A stretch of 64,000 nt of DNA from positions 1 through 64,000 of the forward strand of contig CAZWUJ010000002.1 in NCBI GenBank assembly GCA_964636705.1. The letters run 5' to 3'. This DNA is from VXRJ01 sp964636705. Lineage in GTDB: Bacteria; Acidobacteriota; Vicinamibacteria; Vicinamibacterales; UBA8438. How positions within the stretch are numbered: position 1 is the stretch's first letter; every line of letters starts with the position of its first letter. A program made the position numbers and the translations under genes. The notes below the pieces were generated by a model that saw only the letters and a list, made by a program, of their open reading frames with translations, had not been told where the DNA came from and made no database searches. Of this stretch, positions 30,354-41,984 are shown one piece after another.

Positions 30354-33300
30354 TCAGCCGCGCGCAGGATCGGCGGCAGACGTTACACCGGCGTGGTAGT
30401 CCTGTAGCGGCCGGACGGATCGCTGATCCGAACGAAGCGCACGGATCCCGGCGACCGTCGCGGCGGCGCCGGTCATGGTGGTGAGGCACGGGACGCCGAG
30501 GAACATCGCGATCCGCCGCATCGTGATGTCGTCGAAGAACGACTCGCGTCCAAGTGGCGTGTTGATGACCAACTGCACCTCGCGGTCGAGCAGCCGGTCG
30601 CCCACGTGCGGCCGTCCCTCGTTGATCTTGTAGACGACGTCGACATCGAGGCCGTGCGCCCGGAGGTACGCCGCGGTGCCGGATGAGGCGAGCAGGTCGA
30701 AACCGAGATCCGCCAGATCGCGCGCCACCGGCAGCAGCAACGCCTTGTCGGCGTCGTTGACGCTCAGAAACGCCCGGCCGCCATCCGGCAGCCCCTGGCC
30801 TGTCGACAGTTGCGCCTTGGCGAAGGCGGTCCCGAACGAATCGCTTCCGCCCATCACTTCCCCCGTCGACTTCATTTCGGGGCCGAGGATCGTGTCCACG
30901 CCGGGGAAACGGACGAACGGGAAGACCGGTCCCTTGACGAAGACGCCGGCGACTTCGAGGTCCGCTTCGAGCCCCAGCTCGGCGAGTGTCTTCCCCACCA
31001 TCAGCCGTGCCGCCACCTTGGCGAGGGGCACCCCGGTCGCCTTCGAAAGGTACGGGACGGTGCGTGAGGCGCGCGGGTTCACCTCGATCAGATAGACGGT
31101 GCCGTCCTGGATCGCGAACTGGATGTTGAGCAGGCCAACCACTTTCAGGGCCCGCGCGATCCGGCGGGTATAGTCGCGGATCGTCTCCTGGTGGCGTTCC
31201 TCGACCAGGTAGGGCGGGACGACGCAGAAGCTGTCGCCCGAATGAATGCCCGCCTCCTCTATATGTTCCATGATGCCGCCGATGACCACCGCACCGGTCG
31301 CATCCGCCACCGCGTCGACATCCAGTTCGAAGGCGTTCTCCAGAAACTTGTCAATCAGGATCGGATGCTCCGGCGACGCCGCCACAGCTTCGGTGACGTA
31401 GCGGTCCAGCGCACCCGGGTCGTAGACGATGGCCATCGCCCGGCCGCCCAGCACGTACGAGGGACGGACCAGGACGGGGTAGCCGACTTCGGCCGCGATG
31501 TGCCGCGCTTCCTCGCGGGACGCCGCCAAGCCGTGCGGCGCCTGGGGAATCCCGAGGTCCCAGAGAAGCTGCGCGAACCGCTGCCGGTCCTCCGCAAGGT
31601 CGATCGAGTCGGGCGACGTGCCGATGATGTCGACGCCAGCCGCCTGAAGCCCGAGGGCCAGTTTCAGCGGCGTCTGTCCGCCGAACTGCACGATCGCCGA
31701 GACCTTCCCACCCCCCTGGCGCTCACGGCGAATCACCTCGCCGACGTCCTCGAGCGTGAGCGGCTCGAAGTAGAGCCGGTCGACCGAGTCGTAGTCGGTC
31801 GAGACGGTCTCCGGGTTGCAGTTGACCATCACCGTCTCGTAGCCCTCTTCGCGCAGGGCGAAGGCCGCATGACAGCAGCAGTAGTCGAACTCGATCCCCT
31901 GGCCGATCCGGTTGGGACCGCTCCCGAGAATCACCACCTTGGGCCGGTCCGTGGGGTCTGCCTCGCACTCCGGTTCGTAGGTGCTGTAGAGGTACGGCGT
32001 GAACGACTCGAACTCGGCGGCGCACGTGTCGATCCGCTTGTAGACCGGGTGCAGGTCCACTTCGTCGCGGCGTGCCGTGATCGCCTGGGTCTCAATCCCG
32101 AGGATGACGCCCAACTGCTCGTCTCCGAAGCCCGCCCGCTTGAGCACCCGGAACAGCTCGTCCGACATCTCTCGCGCACCGACCACCGTAGCGGCGCGGC
32201 GCAATTCGACGATCTCGGCAAACTGTGTCAGGAACCAGGGGTCGATATGGGTTGCCTCGTGCAACTGCTCCGTGGTCCAGCCGGCTTCGATGGCCTCGAA
32301 GACCGCCCACATCCGGCGGTCGGTGGGTGAAATCAGGCGTCGGCGCAGATCGTCCGTACCCCCGTCGCGGTCGCCGCGCTCGCGCCGGAACAGCAGCCCG
32401 CTCGATCCGATCTCCAGCGAACGCATTCCCTTGAGGAACGCCTCCTTGAACGTCCGGCCAATCGCCATCGCCTCACCGACCGATTTCATCTGGGTGGTCA
32501 GGGTCGGATCCGCCTTCGGGAACTTCTCGAACGTCCAGCGCGGCACTTTGACCACGACATAGTCGATGGTCGGTTCGAACGACGCCGGCGTCAGCCGCGT
32601 GATGTCGTTCGGGATCTCGTCGAGGCGGTAGCCAAGAGCCAGCTTCGCCGCAATCTTCGCGATCGGGAAGCCAGTCGCCTTCGAGGCGAGCGCCGACGAA
32701 CGCGAGACGCGCGGATTCATCTCGATCGCCACCATCCGGCCGTCCTTCGGGTTGATGGCGAACTGGATATTCGATCCGCCGGTCTCCACGCCGACGCGGT
32801 TGATGATGCGGCGCGCGGCGTCGCGCATCCGCTGGAACTCCTTGTCGGTCAGGGTAAGGGCGGGGGCGACGGTGATGCTGTCGCCCGTATGGACCCCCAT
32901 CGCGTCGATGTTCTCGATCGAGCAGATGACGACGAAGTTGTTCGCTCCGTCGCGCATCACCTCGAGCTCGAACTCCTTCCATCCGATCACCGATTCCTCT
33001 ATCAGGATCTCGCCGACCGGACTCAGTGTGATGCCGCGGCGCGCGAGCTCGCGGTACTCCTCCATGTTGTAGGCGATGCCGCCGCCGACACCCCCCAGCG
33101 TGAACGATGGGCGGAGCACCACGGGGAAGCCGAAGCGTTCGACCAGCTCCATGGCCTCGTCGAACGATCGGGCGTAGGCGCTCTCGGGCACCGCAATCCC
33201 GATGGACTCCATCGCCTTCCGGAACTCGAGGCGGTCCTCGGCAACGCGGATCGCGTCGAGCGAAGCGCCGATCAGGGCGACGTCGAACTCTTCCAGGACG

Positions 33301-33617
33301 CCCCGCTCGCCCAGCGCGATGGCCAGATTCAGCGCGGTCTGCCCACCGACCGTCGGGAGCAGCGCATCAGGCCGCTCCCGCTCGATGACGGAGCGCGCAT
33401 ACTCCCAGGTCAGCGGTTCGACGTACGTCCGCGCGGCGACGTCCGGATCCGTCATGATCGTCGCCGGGTTGGAGTTCATCAGCACCACTTCCAGCCCTTC
33501 GGCCTGAAGCGCCTTGCAGGCCTGGGTGCCCGAGTAGTCGAACTCGCACGCCTGCCCGATCACGATCGGACCGGAACCGACAACGAGAACGCGATGGATG
33601 TCCGTGCGGCGGGGCAT
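30354..33617 (-). CDS. carB: Carbamoyl phosphate synthase, large subunit
   Basis: The 1087-residue ATP-grasp enzyme makes carbamoyl phosphate from bicarbonate, ammonia from CarA and two ATP. It has two homologous ATP-grasp halves: VLVVGSGPIVIGQACEFDYSG at the start of the first, and VVILGSGPNRIGQGIEFDYCCCHA at the start of the second (split here at GSGPNRIGQGIEFDYCCC). Allosteric C-terminal domain with LLASSGTAAYLRAHG follows. Start ATG 33617, 31 nt behind carA. A Gly-rich and Asp-rich segment at about residue 410 (ERGDRDGGTDDL) is an insertion relative to common CarB. Confidence 0.97.
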   Translation of the reverse strand: MPRRTDIHRVLVVGSGPIVIGQACEFDYSGTQACKALQAEGLEVVLMNSNPATIMTDPDVAARTYVEPLTWEYARSVIERERPDALLPTVGGQTALNLAIALGERGVLEEFDVALIGASLDAIRVAEDRLEFRKAMESIGIAVPESAYARSFDEAMELVERFGFPVVLRPSFTLGGVGGGIAYNMEEYRELARRGITLSPVGEILIEESVIGWKEFELEVMRDGANNFVVICSIENIDAMGVHTGDSITVAPALTLTDKEFQRMRDAARRIINRVGVETGGSNIQFAINPKDGRMVAIEMNPRVSRSSALASKATGFPIAKIAAKLALGYRLDEIPNDITRLTPASFEPTIDYVVVKVPRWTFEKFPKADPTLTTQMKSVGEAMAIGRTFKEAFLKGMRSLEIGSSGLLFRRERGDRDGGTDDLRRRLISPTDRRMWAVFEAIEAGWTTEQLHEATHIDPWFLTQFAEIVELRRAATVVGAREMSDELFRVLKRAGFGDEQLGVILGIETQAITARRDEVDLHPVYKRIDTCAAEFESFTPYLYSTYEPECEADPTDRPKVVILGSGPNRIGQGIEFDYCCCHAAFALREEGYETVMVNCNPETVSTDYDSVDRLYFEPLTLEDVGEVIRRERQGGGKVSAIVQFGGQTPLKLALGLQAAGVDIIGTSPDSIDLAEDRQRFAQLLWDLGIPQAPHGLAASREEARHIAAEVGYPVLVRPSYVLGGRAMAIVYDPGALDRYVTEAVAASPEHPILIDKFLENAFELDVDAVADATGAVVIGGIMEHIEEAGIHSGDSFCVVPPYLVEERHQETIRDYTRRIARALKVVGLLNIQFAIQDGTVYLIEVNPRASRTVPYLSKATGVPLAKVAARLMVGKTLAELGLEADLEVAGVFVKGPVFPFVRFPGVDTILGPEMKSTGEVMGGSDSFGTAFAKAQLSTGQGLPDGGRAFLSVNDADKALLLPVARDLADLGFDLLASSGTAAYLRAHGLDVDVVYKINEGRPHVGDRLLDREVQLVINTPLGRESFFDDITMRRIAMFLGVPCLTTMTGAAATVAGIRALRSDQRSVRPLQDYHAGVTSAADPARG

Positions 33618-33648
33618 TCAGGTCAGGCAGGCGTCGGGCGGCGTCCGG

Positions 33649-34866
33649 TCACCGGCGACCCGCATGTCGCTCCATCGCTTCGATGAAGCCGGCAAAAAGG
33701 TAGTCGGCGTCGTGCGGACCCGGTGACGCTTCGGGATGATACTGCACGCACGAGACCGGAGCGCTTCGGTGCCGCAGTCCCTCGATCGTGCCGTCGTACA
33801 GGTTCTGGTGGGTTACCTCCACGGCGTCGGGGATCGACTCCGGATCGATCGCGAACCCGTGGTTCTGCGAAGTGATCTCGACCTGTCCGGTGTCGAGCTG
33901 CTTCACCGGGTGATTGGCACCGCGATGACCGAACTTCAGCTTGTAGGTCGACGCACCCATCGCCAGTCCGAGAATCTGGTGGCCGAGGCAGATGCCGAAT
34001 ACCGGAAGTCCCGACGCCACGGCGCCGCGCGCATTCCGGATCGCATAGTTGACCGGCGCCGGATCTCCAGGACCGTTGCTGAAGAAGATCCCGTCCGGCT
34101 TCTCCGCCAGCACTCCCGCCACCGGCGCGTCGGCCGGAAGGACCCGGACGTCGCAGCCGTAGGTCGAGAGCCGCCGTAGGATGTTCCGTTTTATCCCGAG
34201 GTCGTAGGCCGCGACCCGCAGCCGGCGTCCCGCGGGTCGCGCCGAGTCAAGCACGAAACCAGGGGCGCCCGCCTCATCGTCGGGACGCCAGTCGTAAGGT
34301 GCCCCGCACGTAACGCCGCGCACCAGGTCGGACCCCTCCATCGTGGGGGCATTCTGCGCCTGTGCGATCAGGGCGACCGGATCGACGCCGGCGCCCGTGC
34401 CGATAACGCCCCGCATCACGCCGGCGTTTCGCAGCCGGCGGGTCAGCGCGCGCGTATCGATGCCCGAGATCGCGACGATCCCGTGTGTCACCAGGTAGTC
34501 CCGAAGCGATCCACTGGCGCGCCAGTTGCTGGGGATGGGCGATTCCTCCCGCATCACGAAGCCGGCCACCTTCGGGCCCCCCGATTCGACATCGGCCGGC
34601 GCGACACCGTAGTTGCCGATCTGCGGGCAGGTCATCGTCACGATCTGCCCGGCGTACGATGGGTCGGTCAGGATTTCCTGGTACCCCGTCATGCTCGTGT
34701 TGAAGACCACTTCGCCGGTGGCGGTCGCGGCGGAACCGGTCTGCGGATCGGATGTCGTGCGGACCGTAGCAAGCTCCCTGTCCTCTGCGGAACCGACCGC
34801 GCCAGTGGCGCCGGCCGCGCTGCCTTCGTACCAGGAGCCGTCTTCAAGCGCCAGGATCGCCTTCAT
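33649..34866 (-). CDS. carA: Carbamoyl phosphate synthase, small (glutaminase) subunit, with N-terminal insertion
   Basis: The 405-residue subunit hydrolyses glutamine for CarB. The glutamine amidotransferase half has the catalytic Cys in FGICLGHQILGLA and the His/Glu of QYHPEASPGPHD. The N-terminal domain reads LALEDGSWYEGSAAGATG and then resumes at TGEVVFNTSMTGYQEIL; between them are about 27 extra residues (23-49) that ordinary CarA lacks, rich in Ala, Thr and Ser with a charged core. ATG 34866 with GAGG 7 nt upstream. Follows the pseudokinase by 13 nt, so it is probably on the same transcript. Confidence 0.94.
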   Translation of the reverse strand: MKAILALEDGSWYEGSAAGATGAVGSAEDRELATVRTTSDPQTGSAATATGEVVFNTSMTGYQEILTDPSYAGQIVTMTCPQIGNYGVAPADVESGGPKVAGFVMREESPIPSNWRASGSLRDYLVTHGIVAISGIDTRALTRRLRNAGVMRGVIGTGAGVDPVALIAQAQNAPTMEGSDLVRGVTCGAPYDWRPDDEAGAPGFVLDSARPAGRRLRVAAYDLGIKRNILRRLSTYGCDVRVLPADAPVAGVLAEKPDGIFFSNGPGDPAPVNYAIRNARGAVASGLPVFGICLGHQILGLAMGASTYKLKFGHRGANHPVKQLDTGQVEITSQNHGFAIDPESIPDAVEVTHQNLYDGTIEGLRHRSAPVSCVQYHPEASPGPHDADYLFAGFIEAMERHAGRR

Positions 34867-34879
34867 CGTTCCGCCTCGA

Positions 34880-36595
34880 TCACCGGCTTCCGTCCGGCTG
34901 CAGTGTCGCACCCACGCGGAGCTGCTCCTCGCTCGTGACTGCGACCTCTGTCGCCCAGGGAAGGTAGCCCGGCAGTTCGAACCGCACTTCATGCGCGCCT
35001 GCGGCGAGGTCCGGCACGAGAAGGGGCGTAACACCTACCCGCTCGCCGTCTATCAGGACGATGGCGCCCGGAGGGCGCGTATCGGCGTATACGGATCCGG
35101 GACCCGTCGGGCTTGAGGGCGGGGCAGGTGGTGGGTCCGCTTCCGGTACGGGGAGCGAATCCGCGACCGCGGGAGCGTCGTCCACCGGTTGAGGTGGCGG
35201 TGTCGCTTCCCGCGGGGCAGGCCGTGGTTGTGGCTGCACCTCAAAGCCTGCTACCGGCGCCGGTGCCGGGTCCGAGACGGGTGCGAGATCGGGAGATGTG
35301 TCGGGCGGCGCCTCCGCCGGCCCCGAGAGTTCCAGCCCGAGTGCGAGGGCGATGCCGATCCCGGCAACGAGCGCAATCGCCACCGGCGCCGCCGATCGCG
35401 CGATCAACCGCCTTCCTGGCGGCTCCGGCTCACGCGGAGCGGCCGCGACGTCGGTTTGTGCCGCCTCCGGCGCCAGGTGGGGGTCGTCGATCGTCAGGGC
35501 ATCCCCTTCGAGGCCGGGCGACTCGAAGCCCGCCGGTTCCGCCACCAGCTCGAACGCATCCTCCTCGGACGACTCCACGGTGGACGACTCCACGGTGGAC
35601 GACACAACGGATGGCTCCACTGGGGACGGCTCCCCCGCGGAGGCTTGTTCCACCGGGGGCGGCTCCCCCGCGAACGGTTCGACAGGTGGCGGCCCTTCCA
35701 CGGACGGTTCCACCGGAGATGGTTCCTCAATCGGCAAGTCCACGCCGACCGACATGGGTCCCTCAGTTCCGAGCGCACCCGCGAACGCCGTCAGGAACTG
35801 GCCGGCGGAGGCGGGCCGAAGCGAGGGGTCGTCGGCCAGAGCGTTCCGGAAAGCCTGCTGTAGTCCCGCCGGGTCCACCACGTTGACGCCAGCGAGATCG
35901 CGCAAGCGCACCAGCACGTCGTCGCGCGACCCTGCGGCACGTACCCCCGTAAGCAGTTCGTAGGCAATCGCCGCGACGGCGAAACGGTCCGCCTCCGGTC
36001 CCCAGTGCCGGCCCGCGACCAGCTCCGGCGCCGCGTAAGGCCGCCGGATGGGGATACGCAATCCCACGTGCTCCAGCACGTTCGCAACGCCGAACCCGCT
36101 TACCCGGACCGCGTCGCCATCCACAATCACGTCCCGCAGGTGAAGCGTGCCATGCATGACGCCCCTGGCGTGGGCGGCATCGACCGCCTCCGTGATCCGC
36201 GCGACGGTCTCCGCCGCCGGAACCGGTTGCCCGGATGCGCTGCGCAGCATCACATCGAGCGAGCTTCCGGCGACACACTCGGAGACAAAGTACGGCACGC
36301 CCCGATCGATGCCGGCATCGAGCAGGGGGACGATAGACGGATCGGAAAGACCGACGGCGATAACGTCGCGCAGAGCGTCGGCGAAGCGTTCCGCCTGTTC
36401 GGGAGTCAGGTCGAGCCGGAAGGCCTTGACCGCGACGACGCTTCCCGAGGCGTCGGTGGCGCGGAAGAGAGGCCCGAGAACGCCAACCCCGATCTGATGC
36501 ATTACCCGATAGGGGCCGAATGCATCAGGCGTGGAAAATGAATTCTCCGTCTCGCTTGACAGTCGCGTACTCTCCCGGCTCGTGGATGGTACCAT
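34880..36595 (-). CDS. Membrane-anchored PEGA-domain pseudokinase
   Basis: The 571-residue protein has a Ser/Thr-kinase-like domain at about 27-275: glycine loop IGVGVLG, VAVK with Lys57, and APE in YAAPELVAG. The catalytic residues are gone: HRD is HGT (148-150), the Asn of the loop is Asp155, and DFG is GFG (167-169). It should therefore not phosphorylate. A low-complexity Pro/Val/Glu segment with EPSPVEPS repeats (288-345), one transmembrane helix (401-423), a Pro-rich periplasmic linker and a PEGA beta domain (about 503-565) follow. It precedes carA by 13 nt and follows pepF by 45 nt. Confidence 0.85.
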   Translation of the reverse strand: MVPSTSRESTRLSSETENSFSTPDAFGPYRVMHQIGVGVLGPLFRATDASGSVVAVKAFRLDLTPEQAERFADALRDVIAVGLSDPSIVPLLDAGIDRGVPYFVSECVAGSSLDVMLRSASGQPVPAAETVARITEAVDAAHARGVMHGTLHLRDVIVDGDAVRVSGFGVANVLEHVGLRIPIRRPYAAPELVAGRHWGPEADRFAVAAIAYELLTGVRAAGSRDDVLVRLRDLAGVNVVDPAGLQQAFRNALADDPSLRPASAGQFLTAFAGALGTEGPMSVGVDLPIEEPSPVEPSVEGPPPVEPFAGEPPPVEQASAGEPSPVEPSVVSSTVESSTVESSEEDAFELVAEPAGFESPGLEGDALTIDDPHLAPEAAQTDVAAAPREPEPPGRRLIARSAAPVAIALVAGIGIALALGLELSGPAEAPPDTSPDLAPVSDPAPAPVAGFEVQPQPRPAPREATPPPQPVDDAPAVADSLPVPEADPPPAPPSSPTGPGSVYADTRPPGAIVLIDGERVGVTPLLVPDLAAGAHEVRFELPGYLPWATEVAVTSEEQLRVGATLQPDGSR

Positions 36596-36640
36596 GCGCT
36601 CCCGCGCGGTTCCAAGCAGGCGGCAGCCGCAACGCCGGGC

Positions 36641-38542
36641 TCAACCGCGGCGAGCGAGGATCGCTTCGATCTCGTCCATCACCCGGTTCATCCGCGCCAT
36701 GAGGGCCTCGTACGGGGCGTCCGTGGCGAGATCGATCCCGGCGTTCCGAAGCAGGTCGTAGGCATAGTCGGAGCCGCCTGCGGACAACACCGCCAGGTAG
36801 TCCCGGCGGGCCGCGGCGCGGGAGGCTTCGTCCCCCTCCAGCAGCCGGTCGGCGAACAGGGTTCCGCCGGCAATCGACGTGGCGTACTGGAAGACGTAGA
36901 AATTCCGGTAGAAATGCGGAATGAACGCCCACTCGATGGCGTAGGCGGAGTCGTAGGCCAGCACACCCTCGTCGGAGCCGTGGTACTGTCGTACCAATCG
37001 CTCATAGAGTTCCGACATCTTCGCACCCGACAGCGCCTCGCCCTGCTCCACCAGTTCGTGGATTGCCAGCTCGAACTCCGCGAACATCACCTGGCGGAAG
37101 AAGGTGCCGCGGATCCCTTCCAGCGCGCTTCCGAGATAGAAGAGGCGTTCGTCGTCCGGAAGATCCCGGGCGAGGAGGTGCTCCTGGAGCAGCACTTCGT
37201 TGGTGGTCGACGCGACTTCCGCCGTGAACGTCGCGTAACCCGCCGTTTCGTAGGGATTCACGCGGGTCGAGAGCATCGTGTGGACCGCGTGGCCCCATTC
37301 GTGCGCAAACGTCGTGACGTCGTCGTACGCGCCATTGAAGTTCAGCAGCAGGTACGGGTGAACGTCGTAGACCGAGCCGTACATGTAGGCGCCCGGCGCC
37401 TTTCCTGGTTGGGGATAGACGTGCATCCAGTCTCCGGCGAGACCCTCTTCGAGGAGCGCGACATAGTCATCCCCGAGCGGCGTGGCCGAGCTGAGCGCGA
37501 GGTCGCCAGCCTCGTCCAGGGTATAGAGCCGGTCCGAGACCACGAGCGGGGGATAGATGTCCGAGTAACGCAACTCGTCCACACCGAGCATTTGCCGGCG
37601 GATCCGCAAGTACCGATGGAGCGAGGGCAAATGGCCGTGCGTCGCCTCGATTAGTGTCCGGTAGACCGCCGTCGGGATGTTCGCCCCGAAGAGGGCGTGG
37701 TCGAGCGCGCTGTCGAAGTTGCGGACCCTCGCTTCGAAGACGTGCGACTTGACGTGCGTATCGAGCGTCTGCCCTAGCGTTGCCTCGTAGCCGCGCCACG
37801 CCCCCCAGAACGCGTCGAAGACAATCTGCCGGTCTTCGCGATTGGGCGACGCCCGGTGCCGTGCGTAGGCTGCCTGATCGAGTCGAACCTCCTCGCCGGT
37901 CGAGAGTGTCACGGTCGGAAACGGGAGATCGGAGCTCGAAAGCATCGCATAGATTCGTTCCGGGCCCTGCCGCATCGAGCCGGTTGCGGCGAGCACTTCC
38001 TCCGATTCGTCGGACAGCGTGTGGTTCGACTGCCGCAAGGTGTCGCGCAACCCGAACGCATGCTTTGCCAGGCGCGGCTCCAAGGCGATGAACCGCTCGA
38101 TCGTCTCGGCCCCGACCCGCAGCACCTCCGGCGCGATGAAACTGGTCGCCTCGTCGAACTCCGCCATCAGGATGGCCGCTTCGCCGCGCCGTTCCTGGGC
38201 TTCGGAAACCCGCCGATCCTCGTCGGCCTTCAGAAAGGCGTAGACGTACAATCGCACCAGCTCCTTCTCGGTCCCTCGAACGGCGTCGAGCGCATCGGCC
38301 AGTTCCGCGGCGCTCTCCCCCAGCGCGCCGCGGAACCGATCGAGATCCCCGACCCGACTCGCCAGGTCCTCCCTGGCCGCGCGCCACGCCTCGGCCGACG
38401 GATACAGGTCCGTCAGATCCCACACGACCGGCTCCGGCGCCGCGGGCGCCGATTGTTCCGTCACGACAGATTCCATCGTCACTGCTCCCAGAATCATCCC
38501 GCTCAGCGCCAGCCTCATCATCGTCCCGGAGAATCTGGGCAC
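36641..38542 (-). CDS. pepF: Oligoendopeptidase F (M3B metallopeptidase), probably exported
   Basis: The 633-residue zinc peptidase has the M3 motif FAHEWGHAVHTML (HExxH) and downstream TAEVASTTNE with the third ligand Glu. The M3B-specific segments NFNGAYDDVTTFAHE and the C-terminal YQYATSI-like stretch (VFQYATSIAGG) are conserved. I set the start at GTG 38542, 6 nt behind GGGAG, which gives a plausible signal peptide (MMRLALSGMILGAV) before the enzyme proper begins at WDLTDLYPS. Cytoplasmic PepF is more usual, so export is inferred from the leader only. 13 nt after acnA. Confidence 0.88.
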   Translation of the reverse strand: MPRFSGTMMRLALSGMILGAVTMESVVTEQSAPAAPEPVVWDLTDLYPSAEAWRAAREDLASRVGDLDRFRGALGESAAELADALDAVRGTEKELVRLYVYAFLKADEDRRVSEAQERRGEAAILMAEFDEATSFIAPEVLRVGAETIERFIALEPRLAKHAFGLRDTLRQSNHTLSDESEEVLAATGSMRQGPERIYAMLSSSDLPFPTVTLSTGEEVRLDQAAYARHRASPNREDRQIVFDAFWGAWRGYEATLGQTLDTHVKSHVFEARVRNFDSALDHALFGANIPTAVYRTLIEATHGHLPSLHRYLRIRRQMLGVDELRYSDIYPPLVVSDRLYTLDEAGDLALSSATPLGDDYVALLEEGLAGDWMHVYPQPGKAPGAYMYGSVYDVHPYLLLNFNGAYDDVTTFAHEWGHAVHTMLSTRVNPYETAGYATFTAEVASTTNEVLLQEHLLARDLPDDERLFYLGSALEGIRGTFFRQVMFAEFELAIHELVEQGEALSGAKMSELYERLVRQYHGSDEGVLAYDSAYAIEWAFIPHFYRNFYVFQYATSIAGGTLFADRLLEGDEASRAAARRDYLAVLSAGGSDYAYDLLRNAGIDLATDAPYEALMARMNRVMDEIEAILARRG

Positions 38543-38555
38543 GTCTGTCTCCCGA

Positions 38556-41252
<2,697 letters not shown>

Positions 41253-41317
41253 AACCGCACATGATCCATGATCGCCGTTGGAACGGGCAAGGACTGTCCC
41301 ACGGCCGGCGGGTCGTC

Positions 41318-41346
41318 TTGTCCCGGAGGGCCGGCTCGCATAAGAT
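41318..41346 (+). promoter_or_regulatory. Candidate sigma70 promoter of the actABCDEF operon
   Basis: TTGTCC (41318-41323) and TAAGAT (41341-41346) are separated by exactly 17 bp, each matching four of six consensus bases. The actA start is 51 nt after the -10. It lies in the 144-bp divergent region with acnA. Confidence 0.5.
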
Positions 41347-41396
41347 ACGCGCGGTTTTCGGCCCTGCAACGCACGGCTCGACTCCGCGGACGCCGT

Positions 41397-41984
41397 ATGA
41401 CTCACCGCACTTTCGACCGGCTCGCACTGCGTGCAGGCGCGGGGGCCTTGCTTTTCGCTGGCGCGGCATTCTTCGCCGCCGCAACCGGGGCGATCCCCCT
41501 CGCCGTGCTGTACGGCCAGCCCGAGGCTCCCAATGCGGAATCGGAGACGGCGGCGCTGGCGCCAGGAACTCCGCCGGTGCAGCCGATTGACTTCAGCCAC
41601 GCGCTCCATGTCGAGCAGGCGCGAATGGACTGTCAGTTCTGCCACGCCTACGCCAGGCGCGGCCCGGTAGCGGGAATTCCGTCGGTCCAGCGGTGCGTCG
41701 GCTGCCACCAGGACATCCTCTCGGAAGCGCCCGAGATCCTGAAAGTACTCGACTACTGGGAGAACGAGGAGCCCATCCCCTGGGTGCGGATCCACAACCT
41801 GCCGGACCACGTCCGGTTCAATCACAAGGCGCATCTCCGCGCCGGCATCGACTGCGCCGAGTGCCATGGCGATGTGGGCCAGATGACGATCGCACGGCAG
41901 GTGTCGTCGCTGACGATGGGTTGGTGCGTCGATTGCCACGAAACCCACAACGCCTCCCGCGACTGCCTGATATGTCACCACTGA
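41397..41984 (+). CDS. actA: Alternative Complex III pentaheme cytochrome c subunit ActA
   Basis: The 195-residue protein has an N-terminal signal/anchor helix (about 11-35) and five CXXCH heme c motifs: CQFCH, CVGCH, CAECH, CVDCH and CLICH. This is the number expected of ActA. It sits on the periplasmic face and passes electrons from ActB to the mono-heme ActE or the oxidase. It starts the operon: ATG 41397, and its end overlaps actB by 13 nt. Confidence 0.95.
   Translation: MTHRTFDRLALRAGAGALLFAGAAFFAAATGAIPLAVLYGQPEAPNAESETAALAPGTPPVQPIDFSHALHVEQARMDCQFCHAYARRGPVAGIPSVQRCVGCHQDILSEAPEILKVLDYWENEEPIPWVRIHNLPDHVRFNHKAHLRAGIDCAECHGDVGQMTIARQVSSLTMGWCVDCHETHNASRDCLICHH

Noticed and set aside
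35571..35730. Short direct repeats in the pseudokinase gene that resemble a repeat array
   Set aside because: They encode the Pro/Val/Glu linker repeats; they have no uniform repeat-spacer arrangement, so they are not a CRISPR array.
41253..41981. Upstream extension of the acnA frame across actA
   Set aside because: The extension is opposite to actA with its five heme motifs, and homology of AcnA begins at 41252.
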